Of a stretch of 33,004 bases of DNA, positions 16,014 through 23,509 are shown in pieces. The notes under the pieces are model-generated. The model had not been told where the DNA came from. It ran no database searches and saw only the letters and a program-made list of their open reading frames with translations. Within the stretch, counting starts at the first letter, position 1; every line of letters starts with the position of its first letter. Made by a program: the position numbers and the translations under genes. The stretch covers positions 1-33,004 of the forward strand of contig JAJDVI010000011.1 of NCBI GenBank assembly GCA_022826195.1, read 5' to 3'. This stretch comes from Acidobacteriota bacterium. GTDB lineage: Bacteria > Acidobacteriota > Vicinamibacteria > Marinacidobacterales > Marinacidobacteraceae.

Positions 16014-16508
16014 GTGGTTTCGATACGCCTGCTGTTGCTCGCCGCCATGCTCGCCGGCGCCGCCGCGCCCGCCTTCGCTCAGGCTGAGGACATGTTCCGC
16101 TTCGTCTTCGTCGGCCAGAGGGACTACACCACCGTCGGGCACGGCGATCACTCGTTCACCGCCGGGGGGCTCCACGGCGTCCTGACCATTCCTTTCGCCG
16201 GTCCGGAGAGTCCCTTCACCGAGGACACCCGGCTCCACGGGACCTGCGCGACCGCCATCAAGGTCGAGGGTTCGAGGATCGCCATCGACTCCCACTGCAC
16301 GCTCCACGATCCCGAGGACGACGACGAGGTGTTCCTCGAGGCCCATCGGGACCTGGGTGACACCGAGGTCGGAGGCGGCGGGCAAGGCGCGTTCGTGTTC
16401 ACCGGCGGCACGGGGAAGTTCGCCGGAATCACCGGGATCGAATGCCCGTACGAAGCCCACTACATGGAGGACAACGACACGGTGGTCACGGGCCAGTGCC
16501 GGCCCTGA
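16014..16508 (+). CDS. small exported protein of unknown function
   Basis: 164 residues. Residues 1-22 form a signal peptide ending AFA-QA. The rest is beta-rich and acidic, with Cys in GTCATAIK, SHCTLH, IECPYE and the C-terminal GQCRP, so one or two disulfides are likely. GTGKFAGITG resembles repeats seen in allene-oxide-cyclase-barrel-like and other small beta-barrel proteins, but I cannot assign a family. A strong AAGGAGGT lies five bases before the GTG start. It begins 36 bases after the hydrolase stop and may be in the same transcript. The function is unknown. Confidence 0.75.
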   Translation: MVSIRLLLLAAMLAGAAAPAFAQAEDMFRFVFVGQRDYTTVGHGDHSFTAGGLHGVLTIPFAGPESPFTEDTRLHGTCATAIKVEGSRIAIDSHCTLHDPEDDDEVFLEAHRDLGDTEVGGGGQGAFVFTGGTGKFAGITGIECPYEAHYMEDNDTVVTGQCRP

Positions 16509-16527
16509 AGCGGGCGCCGAGCCCGCT
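16509..16527. terminator. hairpin between convergent genes
   Basis: AGCGGGC, loop GCCGA, GCCCGCT: a perfect seven-pair stem that fills the 18-base gap between the small exported protein stop and the GWxTD gene stop. It could serve both strands. No T tract is present. Confidence 0.5.
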
Positions 16528-17948
16528 CAGCGGACCAGCGTGAACGCCTTCCGCGTCTCGTAGACCTGCTCGCCGTAGAGGACGCGGATTCCGAGCTCGT
16601 AGCGCCCCGGCGCGAAGTCATTCAATTCGATCTCCGCGTTGGCGGCAGCCTGGCGGGTGCTGGTGGGGAGCGCCTCCGGCCGGACGAAACCGGTGTCCCG
16701 GCCCTCGCGGCTCAGGGTGTACTCGGCGACGATCTCCGGGAGCTCCCCGTCGTCCACCCGTTGGCCCGGGTAGAAGAAATAGAACGCGCCGAGCGTCTCG
16801 TCCTGCCGGAACACCGCCGTTGAACGGGGTTCGAAGTGGGTGCGCCCGAATTGAAAGGCTCGTCCGGGAACGCGGCCGCTGTATTCCTGCATGGTGGTGT
16901 CGCCGTAGAGGACCACCGAGGAGAACCCGGGCTCGGCCTCGGGAAAGGCCGGCGTCTCGATGTCAAGCCGGGTGGTGCCGAAGGCGTCCGACTGCTCGTC
17001 CACGACGCCGAGCAGCAAACGGTGCCGGCCGGGAGGCAGCACCAGCGAGGCCTCGAAACGGACCGGGCCTTCGGCCGACCGGATCTCGGTGTGCGCCGTC
17101 TCGAGCCGGTAGGTCGCGGCTCCCGGGCCTTCCGCCTCGGTCGACGCGGTCTTGGCGAACAGGGAAGCCGCCAGCTGGCCATCCGTCCCGGGGGCGAGCG
17201 CATCCGCGGGAGTCTCGAAAAGCAGCGCCACGTAGGTCGCGCGGTCGTCCACGCGGAAGTAGGCCGGGGTGACCCGGAAGGAAAACCCGTCCCCGGGCGG
17301 ACCTTCGCCGCTCAGATCGGCGAGCACGCGCCGGGCTCGTTCCGATCCTCCTGCCGGGAGGTTCGGAATCACGAGCCGCCCCTCCTCGTCGCGGTCGAAG
17401 CCGATCTCGGGCCGGGCGATGAGGCGCCGCCGCATCTCTTCGAGGCTCTCGTCAACGGCGACGCGGTTCTCGAGGAAGAGCTGGCCACCCTCGTCCCGGT
17501 AGTAGAGCGCCTCCAGCGTGTCCGCGAGACCGTTCTCCGGATCGGGAGGGAAGGCCCAGAGAAGTCCTTCCGGAGTCTCTTCGGTGGCGGGCTGGGGCAG
17601 GGCCTGCACCGGCATGCCGAGCAGTACGAAGACCCGCGACCGGTCATCCCCGCCGTAGCCGCCGTCCTCGGAGAAGTTGGAGTCGGCGAGCCGCACCCGC
17701 GCGAGGTAGAGGTCGAGGGTCTCGTTCTGGGGAGTGGACGGGTCCGGGTCCCGGCGCATCCAGAACAGGCGCCGGAAGGCCTCCCGGTCGCCGTGCGTCA
17801 CCGCCTCGATGGAGGCCCGGCGCTCTTCCTGGGTCATCAGGAAGGACTCGAGCCAGCCCAGTTCGGTGTCCGTGGGCCGGTCGCGTCCCTGGGCGGGAAC
17901 AGCCGCCGGGACTGACAACAGGAGGGCGGCAATCAGGACGGTCGGCAC
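16527..17948 (-). CDS. GWxTD domain-containing exported protein
   Basis: 473 residues. A signal peptide ends near AVPA-QG (residue 20). The GWxTD region runs from about 30 to 120: SFLMTQEERRASIEAV, FRRLFWMRRDPDPSTPQNE, then GYGGDDRSRVFVLLGMP, where the name-giving motif is degenerate. The remainder is beta-rich and ends KAFTLVR. The domain is widespread in Acidobacteriota, Bacteroidota and related phyla, always in exported proteins, and its function is unknown. The GTG start at 17948 has TAGCTT six bases upstream and no ribosome site, suggesting a leaderless message. Confidence 0.85.
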   Translation of the reverse strand: MPTVLIAALLLSVPAAVPAQGRDRPTDTELGWLESFLMTQEERRASIEAVTHGDREAFRRLFWMRRDPDPSTPQNETLDLYLARVRLADSNFSEDGGYGGDDRSRVFVLLGMPVQALPQPATEETPEGLLWAFPPDPENGLADTLEALYYRDEGGQLFLENRVAVDESLEEMRRRLIARPEIGFDRDEEGRLVIPNLPAGGSERARRVLADLSGEGPPGDGFSFRVTPAYFRVDDRATYVALLFETPADALAPGTDGQLAASLFAKTASTEAEGPGAATYRLETAHTEIRSAEGPVRFEASLVLPPGRHRLLLGVVDEQSDAFGTTRLDIETPAFPEAEPGFSSVVLYGDTTMQEYSGRVPGRAFQFGRTHFEPRSTAVFRQDETLGAFYFFYPGQRVDDGELPEIVAEYTLSREGRDTGFVRPEALPTSTRQAAANAEIELNDFAPGRYELGIRVLYGEQVYETRKAFTLVR

Positions 17949-17954
17949 GACGGA

Positions 17955-17960
17955 AAGCTA
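17955..17960 (-). promoter_or_regulatory. TANNNT box six bases before the GTG (leaderless promoter candidate)
   Basis: On the minus strand TAGCTT, then TCCGTC, then GTG at 17948. This is the same spacing as at 7572 and 15126, with no Shine-Dalgarno sequence. The box also marks where homology to the adjacent PIN remnant ends. Confidence 0.45.
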
Positions 17961-17981
17961 GCGCGAGCTGCGACCGCTGGA

Positions 17982-18128
17982 CTGCTGCGCGGCCCCGCGA
18001 TCAGTTCTTCACTCGTGCCGGACGCGCACCTCGCGGTGCTGGCCATCGAACACCAGGCGGAAATCCATTCGACCGACTGGGATTTCGCCCGGTTCTCCGG
18101 ATTGCGCTGGCGGAATCCGGTCGCCTGA
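17982..18128 (+). pseudogene. C-terminal remnant of a VapC-type PIN-domain toxin
   Basis: The plus-strand frame ending TGA at 18126-18128 reads LVPDAHLAVLAIEHQAEIHS followed by TDWDFARFSGLRWRNPVA. This closely follows the VapC C-terminal pattern: LVPDAHLAALAIEH, an acidic residue, STDxDFxRFPGLRWRNPL. It keeps the third and fourth acidic metal-ligand region (DAH and TDxDF). There is no start codon or N-terminal half: the sequence upstream loses similarity near 17980 and enters the oppositely oriented GWxTD gene. No VapB antitoxin is present. It is a decayed toxin fragment left by a rearrangement. It is too short and open only by chance upstream, so no product is expected. Confidence 0.72.
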
Positions 18129-18161
18129 CCGGCTGTGCACCCCCCTCGGGGCCGCCGGCCG

Positions 18162-18614
18162 CTAGTCCGTCGCGGGGTGCGCGGGGCGCTCCTGGAACTC
18201 GAAGTCCTCCTGGCAGCACCAGCAGGGTCCCGGGAGGTGCGAGGTGATGTTGCAGGTGAAGCAGAAGTAGTAGGGCTCGATCGTCTCGCCGTCCTGGATT
18301 GTGTAGAGGCGGATGATCTTGCCGAGCCCGTCCTCCTGCCAGAGCGCAACCTCCAGCGGATGCCGGCTCACCCGATCGTCGGTGAGGATCTCGACCCGCA
18401 GGTCCGTCGGATCCAGCGGGTGGATCGTGCCGTCCGGCGTCTCGATTCCGAACTGCTCGCCGAAGGAGCAGTCCGCCACCGGTCCCGGTTCGCCGTCCTT
18501 GAGGCAGACCGCGCGCCCGGAAACGATGACTTCGCGTCCGTTCCGGGCGGCTCTCGTGACGGCGGGTGCGGCGATCAGAAGGAGCGCCGCCCGGAGCGCC
18601 TCGCGTCTTTGCAT
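18162..18614 (-). CDS. Cys-rich exported protein of unknown function
   Basis: 150 residues. MQRREALRAALLLIAAPAVTRA is a probable export signal. Seven cysteines follow: C37, C49, then YYFCFTC (C118, C121) and PGPCWCC (C131, C133, C134) followed by QEDFEF. The C-terminal CxxC ... CxCC arrangement looks like a metal- or cofactor-binding knuckle. I recall similar endings in uncharacterised exported proteins of related phyla but cannot name a family. The ATG at 18614 begins the signal; TAACCT on the minus strand lies ten bases upstream. It is not clearly in an operon: the PIN remnant separates it from the GWxTD gene. Confidence 0.78.
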   Translation of the reverse strand: MQRREALRAALLLIAAPAVTRAARNGREVIVSGRAVCLKDGEPGPVADCSFGEQFGIETPDGTIHPLDPTDLRVEILTDDRVSRHPLEVALWQEDGLGKIIRLYTIQDGETIEPYYFCFTCNITSHLPGPCWCCQEDFEFQERPAHPATD

Positions 18615-18700
18615 GGGACTGGGGAGGTTAGCAGGGGAACGGTGGTCTGTGCCGCTTCTGGTCCCGCTGGAGGCACAAAATCGGAGTAAAGGAGTCGCAT

Positions 18701-18746
18701 TTGACGCGCGCTCCCGGAACCGAATTAATAGGGGTTCCAATTCGGT
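18701..18746 (+). promoter_or_regulatory. promoter and nested inverted repeats upstream of the TonB receptor gene
   Basis: TTGACG at 18701-18706 matches the -35 consensus in five of six positions. TTAATA (18725-18730, spacing 18) or TAATAG (18726-18731, spacing 19) could be the -10. The perfect inverted repeat ACCGAATT (18719-18726) / AATTCGGT (18739-18746) overlaps the -10. A second pair, GGAACC (18716-18721) / GGTTCC (18733-18738), shares bases with the first, so both cannot form together. This looks like an operator. Region 18615-18972 has no recognised gene apart from the small ORF at 18789. Confidence 0.5.
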
Positions 18747-18788
18747 TGCGCTTGTTGTACGGGCGCGACCAAGGAGAGCTACCGCGGC

Positions 18789-18932
18789 ATGATTCGAAGC
18801 CACCTGTCCGCTGGACGGCGCGCTTTGGCTCAAACAGGCGCTGCGAGCCGCTTCCCGGCGGTTTCTCCATTGCGTTCATGGATGGATCGCGTTCCTCCGG
18901 TTGACCGGTTGCGCGACTGCATCTGTCCGTAG
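18789..18932 (+). CDS. possible 47-codon upstream ORF in the TonB receptor leader
   Basis: ATG at 18789 to TAG at 18932, MIRSHLSAGRRALAQTGAAS being the start and CICP the end. AAGGAG lies at 18771-18776, 12 bases before the ATG, a longer than ideal spacing. It is basic, resembles no family I know and could be chance. It ends on a hairpin 40 bases before the receptor start, so it might act as a leader peptide. Confidence 0.25.
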   Translation: MIRSHLSAGRRALAQTGAASRFPAVSPLRSWMDRVPPVDRLRDCICP

Positions 18933-18949
18933 CGCCTCCCCGCAGGCGC
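18932..18949 (+). promoter_or_regulatory. leader hairpin before the TonB receptor ribosome site
   Basis: GCGCCT, loop CCCCGC, AGGCGC: six perfect pairs, ending 13 bases before the AAAAGGAGA ribosome site. The first base of the stem is the last base of the upstream ORF stop codon, so a ribosome finishing that ORF would sit on it. Confidence 0.35.
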
Positions 18950-18972
18950 GTTCACCCCAAAAGGAGACGGGT

Positions 18973-21825
18973 ATGAATTTCGGCAACTGCACCGGGGCAA
19001 AGGCCCTGGCGGTGGCGTGCGCAGCGCTGCTCGCCGGAATGGCCGCCACCGCGGCGGCTCAGGAAGCCGGCGTGTACGGAACGGTGAGCGATGCCACTGG
19101 CGACGCCCTTCCCGGAGTGACCATCACGGTCACCAACGCGGAGACCGGGCTCCAGCGGATCGCCACCTCGGGAGCGGACGGGCAGTACCAGGTGCCCTCG
19201 CTCCCGGTCGGAACGTATTCGGTGGAGGCGAGCCTTCAGGGGTTCCAGACCCTTACCAACGAGGGCCTGCGGCTGCAGGTGGCGCAGCAGGTGACGCTCA
19301 ACATCTCGCTGGAACTGGCCGGAGTCGAGGAGGCGGTCACCGTCACCGCATCCGCCCCACTCATCGAGTCCCGGCAGGCGGACTTCTCCACCATCATTAC
19401 CGAGGAACAGGTGGAGGTCCTGCCGATGCAGGGACGGAAGTGGCTCGATCTGGCCACCCTGAGTCCCGCCACCAGTCAGGACGCGATCCGCGGCGTTTTC
19501 TACAACAACGTCAACATCGGCGCCGGCGTCACGTTCTATTCGAACGGTTTCTACGTGGACGGGGTGAGCAACAACTGGCAGCAGCAGGGCGAGCCGCGGC
19601 AGGACTTTCCGCAGGAAGGCATCGCCGAGTTCAAGGTCCAGGCGTTCAACGCCAGCGCCGACTTCGGTTTCGCGCAGGGCGGCTACCTGAACGTGGTCAC
19701 CAAGAGTGGCACGAACCGGGTCAGCGGCAGCGTCTTCGAGTTCTTCCGCACCAAGGCGCTGAACTCGAAGACGGTGCTTCAGGACGAAAAGCCCGATTTC
19801 TCCCGCCACCAGTTCGGCGGATCGCTCGGTGGCCCGATCGTCGAGGACAAGGCCCATTTCTACCTCTCCGCCGAGTACACCGACGAGACCTCTTTCTTCA
19901 CCGTCAACACCGGCGGGGCGTTTCCGTCCGAAGAGGGCACATTCGAGAAGCCGGACTGGAACTTCATGGGGTTCGCGCGCCTCGACGCCGCCATAGGCGA
20001 CGATCACCGGCTGTTCGTGCGCTACGCGCACCACAACAACGAACTGACCCACCGCGGCTCCGGCGGCATCCGGGCGGCGAGCAGCGGCTTCAGCTTCGGG
20101 GCTCCACGGCACTCGTTGGTGCTCGGCGAGACCTGGTTCCTGAGCCCGAACACTTTCAACGACTTCCGGGTCCAGGTGGCGCACGCGACCTACATCGGCT
20201 GGCCTCCCGGACACCAGAAGTGGAGCGCCTCCGGGGAGTTCCCCGCCGAGCGCGTGGATGTCGGGCCGCTCATCAACCGCCCCAGTCTCCGCACCGGGAG
20301 CCAGTCGGCCTTCCTGGGGCCGGAACTCCACATCCAGATCAAGAACGACGTCTCGCACTACGTGGGGGGCCACGAACTGAAGCTCGGCGTGGACCTCACG
20401 TTCATTGACTGGGAACCGGACAACGTCGGCGTTGCCGAAGAGTGGTGGTTCTCCTCCGACGCGCCGTACGACCCGAACGATCCGTCCACCCACCCCGACC
20501 GGTTCCGGCAGCGGCTTTTGCCCCGCTACGACGACTTCGAGAACACGGAGCACTCCTTCTATATCAGCGATACCTGGATCGTGAACCCCCGGCTCACGCT
20601 GAACCTCGGTCTGCGGTATGACCTGCAGCAGGGCGTCTGGAACGAGAACCTGCTCGAGGAAACGGTGCCCGAGATCCTGGTCCGGGACCGGGTCGTGCGC
20701 CCGGCCGGCCGGCTCGATCCGTCCCTCTTCCCGTTCTACGACAACAGCACCCGCGGGGACAACGACAACTTCGGCCCCCGGCTGGGATTGGTGTGGGATC
20801 CGACCGGCGACGGCCGCCAGTCGGTGCGGGCCGCCTGGGGAGTCTTCTACAACCGCTACCGGGCCAACGGCGCGCCCCGCGCCGAGCGGAATCCCGAGGA
20901 CCTGCTGGTGGTGATCCAGAATCCCAGCTATCCCGATCCGTATCAGGGGCAGGACCCCTTCGAGGTAGCGCGTTCCCAGCGGAACTACTCCGTCCAGGGC
21001 AACGAGAACCGGACGCCTTACACCAACCAGTACAGCCTGGGCTACAGCATCCAGCTCGGGAACGATCTGAGCATCAGCCTCGACGGCATCGCCGCCGACG
21101 GTTTCAACCAGCACACCCAGATCGACTTCAACTACCCGTTGACGGCGGGAGGCGAACGACCCTACGCCCCGATCGGCCGGGTCACGGCCGGTATGACGGA
21201 CGGCGAGATGAAGTACCGCGCCCTGTCGGCGAGAGTGACGAAGCGGCTCGCGGACAACTGGCAGATGCTCGGCTCCTACACGCTGGCTGACGTGCAGGCC
21301 GACTCGGAGACGTTCCCCGCCGACCACTACAACCGTGGTTCCGACTACGGGCACGTGCCCGCGGACCGGCGGCACCGCCTCACCCTCAGCGGCCTCGCGA
21401 TGCTGCCGGGGGGCATCAACCTGAGCGGCATCGTCCGCTACCAGAGCGCCCTGCCGTTCAACGTCACGGCGGGCAGCGACCTGAACGGGGACGGCATCGG
21501 CGGAGACCGGCCACCGGGGATCAACCTCCGGGACGGCTGCCGCGATCTCGATCTGAATGCGGCGAACGCCTACCGGACCGCGAACGGGCTGTCGACGGTT
21601 TCCTCGGTCGAGTGTCCCGCCTACGCCACCGTGGACGTGCTGGCGGCGAAGGAGTTCCGGTTCGGCGACAATGCCTACGCCGAGGCCATCTTCCAGGTGT
21701 TCAACCTGCTGAACCGCGCCAACTACTTCCCTCCGAACGGCAACCTCCGTTCCGGAGGCTTCGGACAGTCGACGCAGGTATCCGAGGCCCGGCAGATCGA
21801 GCTGGCGCTTCGGATTCGCTTCTAG
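18973..21825 (+). CDS. TonB-dependent outer-membrane receptor with N-terminal carboxypeptidase-like domain (Oar type)
   Basis: 950 residues. A signal peptide ends at AAAQ-EAG (about residue 29). A carboxypeptidase-regulatory-like domain spans about 30-105 (GTVSDATGDALPGVTITVTN, PVGTYSVEA). VTVTASAPLI starts the plug (about 120-225), with EQVEVLPMQGR and NVVTKSGTNRVSG. The remainder is a large barrel ending LALRIRF with the C-terminal Phe expected for BAM insertion. It should take up a large substrate, plausibly peptides given the downstream proteases and TldD/E. The ATG at 18973 is preceded by AAAAGGAGA at a six-base spacing. An in-frame TTG at 18901 would add 24 residues before the signal and was rejected. 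Confidence 0.95.
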   Translation: MNFGNCTGAKALAVACAALLAGMAATAAAQEAGVYGTVSDATGDALPGVTITVTNAETGLQRIATSGADGQYQVPSLPVGTYSVEASLQGFQTLTNEGLRLQVAQQVTLNISLELAGVEEAVTVTASAPLIESRQADFSTIITEEQVEVLPMQGRKWLDLATLSPATSQDAIRGVFYNNVNIGAGVTFYSNGFYVDGVSNNWQQQGEPRQDFPQEGIAEFKVQAFNASADFGFAQGGYLNVVTKSGTNRVSGSVFEFFRTKALNSKTVLQDEKPDFSRHQFGGSLGGPIVEDKAHFYLSAEYTDETSFFTVNTGGAFPSEEGTFEKPDWNFMGFARLDAAIGDDHRLFVRYAHHNNELTHRGSGGIRAASSGFSFGAPRHSLVLGETWFLSPNTFNDFRVQVAHATYIGWPPGHQKWSASGEFPAERVDVGPLINRPSLRTGSQSAFLGPELHIQIKNDVSHYVGGHELKLGVDLTFIDWEPDNVGVAEEWWFSSDAPYDPNDPSTHPDRFRQRLLPRYDDFENTEHSFYISDTWIVNPRLTLNLGLRYDLQQGVWNENLLEETVPEILVRDRVVRPAGRLDPSLFPFYDNSTRGDNDNFGPRLGLVWDPTGDGRQSVRAAWGVFYNRYRANGAPRAERNPEDLLVVIQNPSYPDPYQGQDPFEVARSQRNYSVQGNENRTPYTNQYSLGYSIQLGNDLSISLDGIAADGFNQHTQIDFNYPLTAGGERPYAPIGRVTAGMTDGEMKYRALSARVTKRLADNWQMLGSYTLADVQADSETFPADHYNRGSDYGHVPADRRHRLTLSGLAMLPGGINLSGIVRYQSALPFNVTAGSDLNGDGIGGDRPPGINLRDGCRDLDLNAANAYRTANGLSTVSSVECPAYATVDVLAAKEFRFGDNAYAEAIFQVFNLLNRANYFPPNGNLRSGGFGQSTQVSEARQIELALRIRF

Positions 21826-21838
21826 GCCGACTCACCTT

Positions 21839-21868
21839 TGGCGCGGCCCTCTCCGGAGGGCCGCGCCA
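21839..21868 (+). terminator. very stable hairpin between the TonB receptor and TldD genes
   Basis: A 13-pair perfect stem (21839-21851 with 21856-21868) closes on the tetraloop TCCG. It starts 13 bases after the receptor stop and ends 21 bases before the TldD start. There is no T tract. It may partly terminate transcription or protect the receptor mRNA end, so the receptor could be made in excess over the downstream genes. Confidence 0.55.
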
Positions 21869-21889
21869 CCAGCCTTCGGGGAGGACACG

Positions 21890-23509
21890 ATGGATATCAC
21901 CCGTCGCCAGTTCGTGCGACTGTGCGGAGGCACGGCTGCGGTGGTGCTGCCCTTCGGGCTCACCCGCTGCGCCGCCCCGCGTCCGGCCCACGAACTGATC
22001 GAGGACGTCGAGTGGAAGAAGGGCCTCGCGGACGCCGCCGTGCGGATCGCCACCAGCCGGGGCGCGACGTTCGCGGACGTGCGGGTGGTCCGGAACCTGA
22101 TCCAGACGATCGCCGCCGACGACCAGGCGATCAAGGGAGTTCCGGGTGAGTGGCACTACGGGTCCTCGCCGGAGCACGTGCTGGAGAAGGTGGACATCGG
22201 GTTCAACGTCCGGGTCCTCAAGAACGGCGCCTGGGGATTTGTCGCGAGCCCCGTCCTCAGCGAGGACGAGGCGGTCGCGGTGGCCGGACTGGCGTGCGAC
22301 CTGGCGGAAAAGGCGGCGCTGACGGTGCCCGAGCCGATCCACCTGGTCCCGGAACCCGTGCATGTGGACACCTGGGTGACACCCCACGAGGAGGACCCGT
22401 TCACCGTGCCGCTGGATGAGAAGGTCGCCCTCCTCCTCCGGATCAACGAAGAGGTCCGGAGGAACCCCCAGACCGACCGGGCGTTCTCCTGGCTCGACTT
22501 CTGGGACGAGAACAAGTTCTACGCGAACTCGGAGGGCGCCGAGATCCAGCAGCGGCTGGTCCGTTCCGACGGGTCCTTCTTCGCCCGCGCGCGGGTGGGC
22601 GGGGTGACCGCGCAGCGGCGGTTCTTCGTCAACCCGCTGAACATCGGCTACGAGTACATCCGCGGCCTTGACCTGCCTTCGCATGCCGAGCGGATCGCCG
22701 CCGAGGCGGTGGAGAAGGCGAAAGCCCCGATCATCGACTTCTCCGGGCAGATCGACGTGGTCATGGACCCGCAGAACATCTGTCTCTTCGAGCACGAGAC
22801 GATCGGACACCCGACCGAACTGAACCGGACGGTGCTCGTGGAGACGAACTTTGCCGGCTCCACCTTCCTCGCCCCCGAGGACATGGGGAGCTACGAGTTC
22901 GGCTCCCCGGTCACGAACTTCGTCGGCGACCGCAGCCGCCCAATGCTCCGTTCGACCTGCGGGTACGACGACGAAGGGGTCAAGACGCAGGAGTGGGACG
23001 TGGTGCGGGAGGGGAAGCTGGTGGGCTTCCAGACCACCCGCGAGTTCGCCACCTACGTGGGTGAAGAAGCGAGCCGCGGCTGCTGCATGACCGAGTCCTG
23101 GGACCGGGTGCCACAGGGACGGATGCCGAACCTGAGCCTCGAACCGGGTGGTCAGGACTCTCCCTCACCGGAAGAACTCATCGCCGACACCCGGCGCGGA
23201 CTGCTCTTCCGCGGGTTCTCGAGCCGGATCGTCCAGGACTACCAGCGCCGCTACCACACCTACACCGGGAACGCCGTCTGGGAGATCGAGAACGGCCGGA
23301 CGACCCGGATGCTCCGCGGCGCCCACTACTACGGGAAGAACCCGAGCGAGCTCTGGCACCGATTGGAGACGGTCACGAACCCGGCCTCCTGGGAGCCGGC
23401 GGCGCTCGATTCGGACGACATCGGGCAGCCGACCCAGCGGAACCACAACACCCACGGGGCGCCCTGGGCGCGGTTCCGCAACCTGAACGTGGGAGGGCCG
23501 GCGAGTTGA
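21890..23509 (+). CDS. tldD: TldD-family metalloprotease subunit with Tat signal
   Basis: 539 residues. MDITRRQFVRLCGGTAAVVL is a twin-arginine signal; LTRC at residues 24-27 could even be a weak lipobox. The TldD core follows: HETIGH with H302, E303 and H307 is the HExxxH zinc site, and QGRMPNLSLEPG is a typical C-terminal segment. TldD with TldE forms a protease that cleaves unfolded peptides, including the CcdA antitoxin and the microcin B17 leader in E. coli. Those proteins are cytoplasmic, so a Tat signal is unusual. GGGGAGGAC precedes the ATG. The stop overlaps the next start (TTGA). Confidence 0.9.
   Translation: MDITRRQFVRLCGGTAAVVLPFGLTRCAAPRPAHELIEDVEWKKGLADAAVRIATSRGATFADVRVVRNLIQTIAADDQAIKGVPGEWHYGSSPEHVLEKVDIGFNVRVLKNGAWGFVASPVLSEDEAVAVAGLACDLAEKAALTVPEPIHLVPEPVHVDTWVTPHEEDPFTVPLDEKVALLLRINEEVRRNPQTDRAFSWLDFWDENKFYANSEGAEIQQRLVRSDGSFFARARVGGVTAQRRFFVNPLNIGYEYIRGLDLPSHAERIAAEAVEKAKAPIIDFSGQIDVVMDPQNICLFEHETIGHPTELNRTVLVETNFAGSTFLAPEDMGSYEFGSPVTNFVGDRSRPMLRSTCGYDDEGVKTQEWDVVREGKLVGFQTTREFATYVGEEASRGCCMTESWDRVPQGRMPNLSLEPGGQDSPSPEELIADTRRGLLFRGFSSRIVQDYQRRYHTYTGNAVWEIENGRTTRMLRGAHYYGKNPSELWHRLETVTNPASWEPAALDSDDIGQPTQRNHNTHGAPWARFRNLNVGGPAS

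Noticed and set aside
18901..18972. TTG start that would extend the TonB receptor by 24 residues
   Set aside because: The extension precedes a normal signal peptide, and the ATG at 18973 has a strong ribosome site at good spacing.
18952..21375. Long open frame on the minus strand opposite the TonB receptor gene (about 800 codons)
   Set aside because: It lies wholly antisense to a clearly coded receptor, its product is low-complexity and Val/Gly/Arg/Asp-rich with no motif, and it reflects the third-position GC bias of the real gene.
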